The translations under genes were made by a program, and so were the position numbers. The notes under the pieces were generated by a model, which saw only the letters and a list, made by a program, of their open reading frames with translations, did not search any database and was not told the origin of the DNA. Below are positions 1 through 11,300 of a stretch of 64,000 nucleotides of DNA, piece after piece. Within the stretch, counting starts at the first letter, position 1. The number at the start of each line of letters is the position of its first letter. The DNA is taken from NCBI GenBank assembly GCA_000310025.1, contig FN649752.1:673550-737549 (forward strand). Direction: 5' to 3'. Origin of the DNA: Ectocarpus siliculosus. Lineage: Eukaryota; Sar; Phaeophyceae; Ectocarpales; Ectocarpaceae.

Positions 1-202
1 GGAAAATAAGTTTGACATCGTAAGGTTCAGGGGAGGTCACAGAGCTATTGCGTACGGTATTGTGGGGTTTGAGTGGATGGTATGATGAACGACTGTAGTG
101 TGTTTGGCATTGACAATATCATCAACGTTTTGCCCTGGTGATAATTAAAGAGTTTGTTAGATCATATCGAGTACCGAGTAGGGGTCTGTTTGGGGGTTGG
201 GG
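1..202. other. Non-coding, nothing recognised
   Basis: No convincing coding frame, RNA gene or repeat was seen before the direct repeat that begins at about 203. Confidence 0.4.
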
Positions 203-381
203 GTACTCAGCACTCGATACTGATCTAAGGAGATTTAGGGGGTTTCGTGTATCATTGGCGGTATGTGTTGGTAGAGGGGCGATCCCCCTTCTGCTGTGCA
301 TGGGCTAGCATGCCCGGCGCACTCACTCGTTAATATACCAAGCGAGGTCTTGAGTCAACCTTTCTTCTCTGCGATTCTGAC
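203..381 (+). repeat. Direct repeat, copy 1 of 2
   Basis: This stretch starts GTACTCAGCACT and includes the words GGGGGTTTCGTGTAT and CACTCGTTAAT and a CTTGAGTCA near its end. It matches 840-1018 over about 175 bp with scattered substitutions and small indels. The two copies are in the same orientation about 460 bp apart. They could be terminal repeats of a very small, decayed non-autonomous retroelement or two insertions of one element. No coding sequence, primer-binding site or polypurine tract was recognised between them. Confidence 0.6.
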
Positions 382-839
382 AACAAGCTGCCCGCCTCCA
401 AACATGATTTTTTCGGCTCGGGGCCTGTGCTGACTTGCACGTCGTCTCTTGTTTGTTTCGGGAGGTAGATTGTGTGCGCGTTTCGAGTTCTCCGTCACCC
501 AAGTGTTTGGTTCTTTGTCGTTTTGGGTATAAAACTCAAATCCTGGCGACATTCAGGAAAACGGCGGTAGATCGATCCCGTACCCCACCCTTGATAACTC
601 TTGTTTGGGGGCGGTGGGTGTGCGACCCAGCCTGGGTCAACATGTAAAAATCAGGACGCGAGCTGAGCTATGAACGTATCGCTCGGGTTAATTAAGCGCT
701 CCGAGCAACCCTTGCCTAGCGATGCTGCTGTTGTTCTAGCTGGTAGTAGGTGATGAGGGCTCGCCAGGAGAGCGTCAAAAACATTTCGGCCCCAAACACC
801 AGCAAGTCAAATCGCCCTCTGCGCAAGCTGTTATTAGGT
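382..839. other. Spacer between direct repeats
   Basis: Short ORFs only (up to about 70 codons), with no family resemblance. Nothing supports a gene here. Confidence 0.4.
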
Positions 840-1018
840 GTACTCAGCACTAGATACGGATCTACGGAGATCAGGGGGGTTTCGTGTATAATGTTTGTAT
901 GTGTTTACTGGAAGGGCGGGCCCCCTTCTAGTGTGCAGTAGGGCTTGCTTGCTCTCTACTCTTCACTCGTTAATAACAAGGTCTTGAGTCACCCTTTTCT
1001 CCACACTCTCTGACGCGA
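840..1018 (+). repeat. Direct repeat, copy 2 of 2
   Basis: Second, diverged copy of the 203-381 repeat. It has the same order of shared words (TACTCAGCACT, GGGGGGTTTCGTGTAT, CACTCGTTAAT, GGTCTTGAGTCA). The copies differ by small indels, so the duplication is not recent. Confidence 0.6.
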
Positions 1019-4000
1019 AGCACCCGCTGCCCGACACAACAAGCAGAAAACAAACTAAACACGGTGGTAATGCTGTTTGCTCCACCGGTGGAGTAACTTC
1101 ATCATAGTTGCGCCACCAGGCAGATAAAAAAAAACAGGACTCAAAACAAGAACAAACCACACCTAACCTATACTACCAATTCAGCCTTGAAAAACTCAAA
1201 ATCCAAGCACTTGAGCACCACTTACGAGCTTGGTTGAGACCTACACTAAAACCGATGTTGAGGCTCGCAGCAGCATTAATTTATTCTTTCTGCTTGCTGC
1301 GCTAAATTAGCGTTCTTCAGGAAGAGAATCTCTATTGTTGGATAGGGTGTGCGTGCGTTGATGCTCGACTGTGTGCCACCTACCATGCCCCTTCACCGGG
1401 TCTGATCTGGGTCCCGATTGTCTGCATCACAACCGCATCAGATTACTATCCTCGTTAGTTCCAATCCGAATAGGATCGGTTTCCGCTTCAGAAACTGTGC
1501 GGAAACTGCGGGAAAATAAACCAAAAATGTTCTTCACCGGAGATTATTGACTGCGGCCGATTTCTCTCAGCTCGCGTAAGCTACCAGTATGAGACCTCGA
1601 GACTTTTCCCAAGGAATTTCAACCGAGGCTACACCGGTGCCAAACGCAAGCATTTCGCCCACACCAACATCCTTTTGACGTCTTTTTAGTGGCTCTGCGT
1701 TTCTGTCTTCTTCACCGCGCAGTCCATGCCTTTTCGGGGCTGCTTACATCTCTTTCGACCCCGACGACAGCAGTCGCAGGGTCTTGCTGCTTTCTTCGCC
1801 TTCTTGCGACTTGGCATGATGAACAGGGCCATGCACGAACAACAACACGTGAGAAAAGATCAACAAAAGTTAGCCGTAGATTTGTTGAGGACGACCATCT
1901 CGCGCCACATCCCGGGCACAAGGCAACCCATTCACTGCGCCCCGCCCCCCGCGTCTAATACATGAACCGAGGGTTTCACGACACGTTCCACACCAACCAA
2001 ACCTGCAACCGGGTGATCCCGTTTATCGCTTCTGCTTAGAACGAAAGCTGCCTCTCGTTTCGGGTAAAAATGCAACGAACCTTCTTGCGGTACACGCACG
2101 GAGGACGGCACCACTCCGGTCTACCGCTGCTGCTGCTGCTTAGGATGCGTCAACGTTCCCGTGTCAACTCATCTCCGGCTACAAAGGACCTTGCAACGAT
2201 CCACGCGAACGCCCGCCCGATGCTGGCTACTCCTTGAAATCCAACAGAAAAGGAAACTAGAGCGGCACGATCGATACACACGCACGTCCCCTGTCCCCCC
2301 CGGTACGCTCCTTACCGCTGCTTTTGTCTCTTACGGGAGAACACACAATTAAACGACAGAAAAGAAAAGAACATCAATATTTAATACTTGTAGTCTATGG
2401 AGGAAATGCGCGACATCTATCCACCCCACCATCATGAAGTAGAAGAACAACCTAAGCCTCCCCATATTCATCCTCTTCTAGGATTGTGCGTGCGTACACG
2501 TTGTAACGGGGGCCAGCAAAAAATATGGATAGTTAGTGGGCGCAATCTGCCAAACAATGTCTGATCGGGAAACCGGGGGGGGAAACGCCGGCGGCGCAGC
2601 CTCGAGACCCCAGCCTCTAGATAGCAATAGCCTCATCGAGGACAAGCACGCCACGAGAAAATAACAATCTAACAACGTTCGTTGAAAAAAACAATGCGCC
2701 AAAAGTCCGATCTATGTGGTAATTCAAAAATGAAGCTCAACGATCGTTTTGTTGTGTTGCGTCGTGTGCTTCGTCGCACAGTACCAACATGACTCTTTGT
2801 TTCTACGGCAGACGTTTCCCTGCCCAAAAACCGACATGAACGTGAACGTGAACAAATCTAAACTCCAAGCTATCTATCGTTCATTGCACGTTCGAGACAA
2901 AAGGTAAAGTCGGGAAAACACCGATCGGCACACGCTTCGCTTCGACAGAACCGCGGAACATGCGAAACATCGACGCTCACATGACCCGCCAGAACCCCCT
3001 CTCACTGCATGCCGGGGGATGGGGCTGGCAATTCGGAACATCGATGACCACCTCACGCGACAACAACGACAAAAGAGGCCATCGAAGAACCATGCTCCTA
3101 TTTATCTCTTCCAACATGTTCTTCTTATCTGCCCCCCTGCAAAACAGCAGTGTACGCTCGACTCGAGTAGTATCGCCGAGTCGGCCTCATCTAAGCGAAC
3201 ACAGGAAAAACGCACGGGGGTCATCTCGCTGTTGATACTTGGGCACAAAGAGCTTCTCTTCCTCCCGCACAAGGGTAGGTGATTACCCCCCCCCAAGAAC
3301 TACGCTCGTGTGACGCACCGGGCGTCCTCTCGAGGGATTAACGACGTGTTACACCCACGCAACGCTATTCTCAAAAACATTGCGTATTTCCAGAGCAAAT
3401 TCAACGTATCAACATCTCCGAAAATGAAAGGTTAGCCCATCATATTATAGAATGTGGTCGGGGTAATCACATACACACTCGCGAGATGGGAACACGACGT
3501 GGTGTTCAGCCGACAAGGCCCAGAAAACCCGATTGCAAAAAGTCGACATGAAAATATCCCCCTTACAATACTGCATCCACACCCTTTCCTCCTCCTTTAT
3601 CTATCACATCACCTTTCCTGTACATGTAATTTCCACACCACGGAAACAGCGCGCGGAACAGGGGGAAACGCGTGCAGCAACAAGAGAGGGAAAAGCCACC
3701 TTATCTGACTATCTATCATCCGCACCACCTGTACCTACCTCATGCAAGCATCGAGAAAACCAAGGGTCATTGTAGAAGAAACAACGCTCTTCTCTCCACC
3801 TGGTTCTCCCTTTCCCCGCGTCTACTACTCCCAGAGAGACAAGCATGAGGCTCATCAAGAACTCGTGTTAGAATAACCCCTCGAGCTCCAGTAGGCTACA
3901 ATAGGACGTCCCACCAGGCAAGAACAAACACTTTCACCCGTGCGACTACGCGACCCCCAATCGCCGGTTTCCTCACATGGTCAGCCCGAAGGCCAGGCTT

Positions 4001-5140
4001 CCCGTCGATCGACGAGTGATAATGAAGAAAAACAACCCCATCCCACTGCGGCGTTGCTAGTGGCTTCTGCGCCCTAGCTTTCACCGCCGTCGCGCCACGC
4101 CAGCACGGTACACACACGGCCGTCAGCGTTGTGGTAACTGTTTCTTGGTTGGTTGCCGCTGTGGTGATTCCCAGCAGTTGGCTTGTTCCCCGCTCCCGGC
4201 ACGCTATTCACCCTCCACCCAACTCGTCTCGTGAGGAGAACATGTACACCCCAGCGGCGAGCGTGCCCGACCCCGACGTTGGAACCTGAACCGTCCACCG
4301 CCACCACTGCTTGACCAAAAAAAAAAAAAAAAAACGAATTTTCAATCAGCCTCCATTGCCCGTGGTGAACGCCGCCGCCGTCGCCGCCTCAGCGCCTCTC
4401 CCACAGGAACCTTCGTGAGTTACCGACGCTGGCACGGGCACCCTCTCGCAGCCGACGTCGGCTCCAAAGTCACACTTTTGTGTGGTCCTCTCTACTCGAA
4501 AGCTTTTATCGTTATCGTCAACGATGTAGCAGCTCGGCGACTGTTTCAATGCTCGCCAGACGCCTCCTTCGTATCGTCCCCTTCCCCCCCCCGCTCGCCG
4601 CCCGCCTCCTTGGCATCCTGGAAACCCGGGAGGAAGCCGTACGCCGCGCCTCCGGCAAATTCCACCGCCCTCGACACCGTCCACCATGCCATTCCTGTCA
4701 GGCCATGCGGACCGCTCCCTGTGTATCGGGATTTACGTGCGGAGCAACAAATGACAGCGGTTGATGCTTATGTGCGCCCGCCTCTATGTTTTGAGAACGG
4801 GCGGAGGGGGCCACTACGGTACACACGGTTGTTGAAGTATATCGCCGAAACTACTACCGACACTATTCCCGCTGCCGTTTTGTCGACTATGTAGTTGACC
4901 CCAGGAGTGTCGTCTCGCGCAGGTCTCACTGCGGGAACTCGATCACAAGGCCGCCACGAAATGCAGCACGGGGGTGCCAGCATACGGATTTGTGGACAAT
5001 TTTGTCCATCCTATACGGGGGGGGGGGGCACGATCACACCAAAGTAAACAAGTTCTTGCCGTGACTGCCATATTGATCACGTGTTCCTGGCCTGCACGGT
5101 ACAATGATGGCGACGACCACCACAACCACGACGGCGACAG
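1019..5140. other. Gene-poor region
   Basis: Both strands hold only short ORFs with no recognisable domain. The longest, 4415-4894 plus and 4346-4687 minus, overlap in antisense and look like chance GC-rich frames. There is an A-run at about 4317-4334. Untranslated or intronic sequence of an unrecognised gene cannot be excluded. Confidence 0.4.
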
Positions 5141-5144
5141 AAAT

Positions 5145-5145
<1 letters not shown>

Positions 5146-5177
<32 letters not shown>

Positions 5178-5178
5178 G
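5146..5178 (+). repeat. (CAA)n microsatellite
   Basis: An uninterrupted CAA/ACA triplet run of about eleven units. It lies about 240 bp beyond the stop codon of the minus-strand membrane-protein gene, possibly in its 3' untranslated region. Confidence 0.9.
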
Positions 5179-5421
5179 CAACAAGCACCTCTCATTCATA
5201 ATCGTACACTACACGAGCTGTTTACAGTTCGTCCTCTGGAGCAAAAAACATGAAAACATAAATGACAATACAACAACCAACGTCAGTACACAGCAGGCAT
5301 GGGAAACGCTGGTGGTGCGTCTCAAGCCCACACCAACGGCTTGCATATACAACAACCGACTTACACGCCCAGCAGCAGCCAGGCGTGGGCACACAACACA
5401 ATCCCTACCGACATTTTGCTA

Positions 5422-7096
5422 CTAAAGTGTCGCACCTGCTTCTTGCGTCTTTCCCTCCGACTCCACCCCGGTGACTTCGGGTGCTACTAGCTGCGTCGCC
5501 TCCATCGATGCCGCAGCGTCGGTCTCCCCCCTTCCCTCCTCCTCCCTTGCTGCAAGTGATACTGCCGCAGACGCGGGGGTTGTGGTATCACGCTCATCGT
5601 TGTTGCTGCCGCTGCTGCCAACGATGCTGCTCTTGTTGCGATCCACGCTATGCTCTTCCTCTGGGGCTGTGGTGCTTTCACCCCCTTGACCTTCATCGCG
5701 ACATGCTGAGGATGGCGTGTTGGTGCCCGCACGGGGGGATTCCCGCTGCTGCTGCTGCTGCTGCTGTTGCTGCCCGTCTCCGTTGGTAACGTCGTCCCCA
5801 GGTGGAAGCTGAGCCGCAACCTTGCTGCTGGTAGTGGTGGTGTCGTTGATGGTGTACAGAGGAGACAGCGACACGCTGGTCGGTCTTTGCTTCTCGCGCC
5901 GGTCCTCGTTCTCAGAACCGCCGTCGTCGCAATCAAAGTCCTCCTCGCTGCCGGCGTCTCCGATGCTTGTTGGAGCACCTACACTCGGATTCTTGGCTTC
6001 CATCGGCTGTCTCGCAGTGCCGGGCGCATCGTCAGCGACTGGAGGAGCCTCATCTTCCACTAGCACTCCACCTTGTTCCTGCCCTGTGCTCTCCCCGGCT
6101 TTGTCAAGCTCACCGGTGTTGTTTCCTCCGCTGCTCCCCTCCACCGCCTTCGACAGGGCACCAACCGATTCGCTCCTGCTGTGGTCTGACGACCCCGCCC
6201 GGCGACCACTAGACTCAACCCCTCCGCCGCCTCCACCGCCGCCACGACTCACATTGGCTGCTCCGTCAATAGTCCCGTCGATGGTACCGCCGTCGATGGC
6301 ACCGTCCACAGTGCCGTCCTTCTTCGCGGCCAACGCTTCGCAACCACCACCCCCGCTAACAGAGTCCTCAGCCTTCTCTGCCGCCCCTCCACCGCCCCAC
6401 CACTCCAGCACGCCGCCCAACACCGGGACCGAACCCAGCGCACCCCCGGCCACGTCGCCGATCGCCCCCGCCAGCTCGCCCGCGGCGCCCACCACGGTCC
6501 CCGCCCACGTCGCCCCGAACAGGTCCCAGGCATCATCGTCACCGGGGTCCCCGCGGACCGGAATCGCCTCCGTAGCAGCATCAGCGCTTGCCTCAATGGC
6601 GGCGGCAGCGGCGGCGTCTGCAGCGGGCAGTGCGGCCGCCGTTGGTTCTTCGCCGTTCGCCGAGCACCGCGACGGCGGAGAAAGCGGTGGCGGCGGCGGT
6701 GACGCCGACGGCGCAGGATAAGTCGCCGACGGCAGCGCTGCCTGTGCCTCTTTGCTGACTTGCGCCCTTACCGACACTGCCACTGTCGCCTCTTGTGGTG
6801 GTGAAGGAGGTATCGCTGCTTCTCTATCCTCCGCTGCCGCCGTTTCCGCCGGAGCCGACAAAGCCCTGGCGCTTCTACCCTCTTCGATCCCAGCAGAAAC
6901 TCCGCCCAAGCCCTCACCGTCGTCACCGCCGGCGGTGGGGTCTGGGGCTGCGGTAGGGGCAACAGCGGTGGCTGTCGCCCCGGTAAGCGACCCAGAAGAG
7001 CCAGCCAGGGGCCGAGCCAGCCCGAGTCCGAGGCTGTTGTTCGTCCTGCTACCCGTGAACCGGCCGGGGTAGGCGGGACTGTCCGCTGATCTCGGC
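5422..7096 (-). CDS. Membrane-protein gene, exon 9 (C-terminus)
   Basis: Acceptor CGTCCTGATCAG|GCC in phase 2, then open to the stop at 5422. It encodes Ala/Pro/Glu-rich disordered sequence, a central Gly/Ala/Val-rich hydrophobic stretch (about 6390-6520, starting DAWDLFGATWAG and ending LEWWGG), a polyglycine run, an acidic Ser-rich region, a nine-Gln run from (CTG)n at 5744-5773 and an acidic tail. The overlapping plus-strand ORF at 5822-6721 is the antisense shadow of this exon. Confidence 0.65.
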
Positions 7097-8348
7097 CTGA
7101 TCAGGACGATGAACGCGAAGCGACGACGACGAGATATGAAACGGAGGGAATCACGTTCGTCAGCCAGCCTGAACGCGGTTGAGACATTTGTCCTTTCCGA
7201 AGGGTGCTTGTCGGGGGTTGCATCGGCTACACGCCGTGCCGGAGCTCTGCTACTCACCTTGCGTGCGACCCCGGCTGGTTCGTCAAACATCTACCGAAAG
7301 GATCAGAATGGTGCCCACCTAAAAGAGATCCGGCGACAACAAACACAACTTACATGTAAAACCGGGCGACGAGCTAAGCAACAGGCCGCGCCTCGTGTGG
7401 TTGTCCGGGCTCACTCACCTCGAATACGCCAGGTAGTCCTTCAGCAAGCGGGGACGCCCACCCAGGACACGCTCGGCTCCAATCCTCGCCGCCAGGCCTG
7501 CACGAAAAATATCCGCCTGGTCGCGACCAACGGGTAGCGAGCTCTTCGGCACTGTCAAGGCCTGGATTGGGGGAGGGCAGCAGGCCAACGCACAGAGACG
7601 AAGCGCAGCGTTGTGTGCCACAGCACAAGCTTTGGAGCCAAGCAGAGGGTCGGGCGTGTGTGTGTCAACCCCCTCCTCCGTCCACAAAAGGGATGCGTTT
7701 CTAAAGCCCTTCGGTCGACGATCACTCGCACGCCGCCATCGAGCTGGAACGAACGGGCCGCAACGAAGGAGCACGAGCACGATAAGCACACACCGACCCG
7801 ATCCTACGGGAAGCGCTTTCGAAGGACGCGGCACAACCAGTTTCACTCGGCTCTTGTTGCACACAACCTCTCCCTCTTCGTGAGCTGGCAGCCGTCACGC
7901 CTTCTAGATTCTTCATGAATAATTTCGACCGTTTCTAACGACTATTCAGGGTCCTCCTTATGATGGCGAGGGGTTTGTGTTGCCCCCCTACTCCCGCTAG
8001 CTCGGCACGTTCTGGAGGGCTCTCTCAGAAATAACCCTTGACACACATCATTCTCGTCGCTGCCTCCTCCCTCTTCCTCACGGATAGATAGATATTGGTC
8101 CCTCATTTTTCCAAGAGGAACCACAATGGCAAACATTCCCATTCACACATACCAAACACCCCGCGCGACACCTGCCGCGGTGCACTGCGTACACGCCCAA
8201 TAGGTTGCAACCGGTGAGTTTGTCTAGCGCGTCACTCCAAAAAGACCTGGCCACTCACCGCCTCGGGTCTGCTCGCGCGAGGAGCATCAGCAGCACCTGT
8301 CATTGCCACCCCCGCGTCAACCCGGTCAACGACACGAGGACTCGGGCT

Positions 8349-8388
<40 letters not shown>

Positions 8389-11300
8389 GGGTCCTCTCCG
8401 AGCTTCTCCGCAAGGCGTACCGCGTTCTTCCAGACGTTCTCGAGAGGGGGATTGGACTCTCGGAGAAGAAGGGATAGGCGGTCGGCGGCCGCTCCTGCTG
8501 CCTGCGTCCGCCGCGCCAGCGGCGGCGGCGGTGGCGGCGGCCGGTGGTCGCGTTTCTTTCGGGTTAGCTGTTGAAGGGAAGCGAGCACGGCGCCGACGCG
8601 GTTGGGAAGTGGAAGGTTCGAAACCATTTTCGCAACTATCCACCTGGACGGCGCACCCGTCTGAGACACACTTGCTTGGAGTTCGACCGCTTGGGGGGGA
8701 AAACCCAGCCACGACGCTCCAATTCACGGGAACAATTCACATCAGATCCGAGCGCCACAAACCTTAATAGCTACTGGCAAAGACATCGAAAAGCGAATTT
8801 CGTCTACAGACCATTCTGGAGAGAAAACCGTGCCCGATTTGTCGTCCGGCAAGTAACGGGATTAGTTGCTTGCCGACGAACGGTCGCGAATAGACCACCC
8901 GCCTGTGAACATGTACCCCTTATCGGTAAATGCTGTCGTGTATTGGACATTGGGCCCAGAAAAGGACACCCGCACGACAGAAAAAACACCGCCATATGCA
9001 GCTCCAAGCGATGTCGCAACACGTTTACTCTCAATTCTTAAAACTGTTCAGCGCGCTGCGTGCTCAGCTAAAAATCAACACCTTCGCAACGTGCTGCTTG
9101 GCGATGCCCTTCTTGGGTGTGGTCAAGGAGCTTGATTCTTCCAAGCGCGCGAAACCGGATTGGCCTAACACCCTGTCGTGTCTCGTTGTTGTTGCCGTCG
9201 CTTCTCAAAAGCAACTCATCGCCAACACCCTACCCTACCCAGCCTGCGGCCGTCTCCGGAGGCGCAAAGGTGTCCAAAGTCGTACCGCACCTGTAGTCTA
9301 CGCAGGTTTTTCCAAGTAAGCAACCACACTGGATAACGTAAAGAATCGGCTAAGTTGGGGGTTAGGGTTAAGGTTACGGTCTGCGTGCCCCCTCCCTGAT
9401 CCTTTTTCGTAATAAACATACTTTTTTTTTGCGTAGGCAGTCCTACCGCACCCACCTCTTTCCGCAAGACGCGAAGCCTCCACACCTCCACCGCCGCCGG
9501 CCCCGCGAGGGCCACAAGAAACGCCCACTCCATCCACGGTGCCCCCCCGACCAACGACCGCAACAGCAAAAAGACGGACGCGCACAAGGTCGGACATGCT
9601 CTCCAGAGGAGCGGCGCCTCCGACGACACGAGCACCCATCCCGGGCTAGCAGACGCAGGGTTTTCCACAGGATGCCAGAGCTTTGGCACAGGAGGCTGAA
9701 GAATCGAGGGAGGGGCGGGGGGGTGGGGGCACTCATGTTTTACATGCCTTAGGTGCTACCTGACCATCGACCACGCGTCCTCGAGAGGCAGGGGCTCCCG
9801 GGGATTCGCTGGGCAGTGATTGGATGGTCGGTTTTCTGGACGGTGTTCATCTTCACTCCCACATGGAAGGCCGAAGCAGGCTTCAAAGCTAACTTAGTTA
9901 GGGCGGTGGTTGTTAACCTTCGGGGACGACCTGAAAAGCGCGACATCTTGACCTCATTGCGATAAAATACCACCTACCACGAAGACCACGATCACCCCCA
10001 CCACTGCGCGATAAAACACCCCCCACAAGCAGGAAAAATTGCCGAAACTTATCACACCCGCCCCCTCCCCCGGTCTACAATTTTAACGCGGTGTGATACC
10101 AACGACAGCACCGTCGTATGACCGCGCGATAATAGATGAACCAGCGGGAGAAACGACAAGCCGTAGCCAAAGCCACCCCGCTCACCTCACTGCCCCTCCC
10201 TTCCAGCCACCCCGTGAGCGCCTCTACACCCCCCGCCGGAGACGGCGCCTCCGAAAGCTCCGGACTATCCCTCACTCCATCCTTCACAAAAGTGTCCTGG
10301 ATGTCCCCGCTGCTGCGACCCCGGCCCCCTCCATCGCCGCCGCCGCCGCCGCCGCCGCGCCTACTCGTACTGCCGAGAAGCCTCTCCCGTGCGATCGACG
10401 ATACGGCTTGGACGAGCATCTCGCGCACCTCCGGGGCGGAGAAAGTCGGAGGCTGGGACCAGTACTCGACCAACCACCGGCCAGCGGCCAATTCCAGCAG
10501 AGACTCGGGTGAGAGCTTCTCGATGCATGGGGCGTTTGTGGGTGGCATGTTTCCGGCGAGGTTGGCCGGAGGGCGGATGGTTCGGCCAGGGGTAGGGAGG
10601 TTTGGCGGTAAGTGCGGGTAGTGAGAAAGCGTTCATGAAGAGTGAAATTGTCCATGTAGATCAACGCCCATCGTTACAGCTGTAGCCGAGAAGTATCCTG
10701 GTTAACTCGCACGCTAAAAAAAAAATCTACGTGGGCCAATTGAAGCGGTCGATGTCACACAAACATACATACACAAACACACGATCTCAAGAGCGGCGAT
10801 CACCTCGTGGTTGCTGGCCTCTCCAAGCGCTTTCTGCACCGTAGCCACCAGGCCGTAGCGGACGGCCCCTTCGACCCGCCTAGCGGAGAGCCCCCCCAGC
10901 TGCCATGCCGCCAGCGAAAGTAGCACGGAGCCTAGTCCCTGGCGGACCACGGTCCTATCCCACTGCTGCTGGGAAAGCGCTCCCACCGCCGTCAGAAGCA
11001 GGAGGGCGTGCCAGGATGCCACGAGGCACCTGGTGGTGGGGTGCACGTACGTGAAGTGGCGTCATTTAAGAGACTGGTATGCATAGGGAACGACAACAGC
11101 TGTCGTCCGGGAGCGATCTGCTTTAGTCCCGTGAAAAGAGACGCTGGACACATCGGACCCGTTCAGAATACATCGGTGAGTCGCCGTACAGCAGCAGATA
11201 CAACACAGCCATGGAATGCGCCCACCAGGGTTTCAACGACATGTAAGCCGATAAAGAGGAATCAACCCCCCCTTGACTCATTCCCATATGCTACTTCTCA

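Noticed and set aside
203-1018. A functional LTR retrotransposon
   Set aside because: The spacer is far too short for gag-pol, no reverse transcriptase motif is present, and the two repeats are clearly diverged.
5822-6721. Plus-strand ORF of 299 codons, Ser/Pro/Ala-rich
   Set aside because: Exact antisense of the last exon of the minus-strand membrane-protein gene; low complexity and no splice context.
5146-10360. Triplet repeats as signs of a regulatory or CRISPR-like array
   Set aside because: These are plain (CAA)n, (CTG)n and (GCC)n microsatellites without spacers. Two of the types encode Gln or Gly runs in the minus-strand gene.
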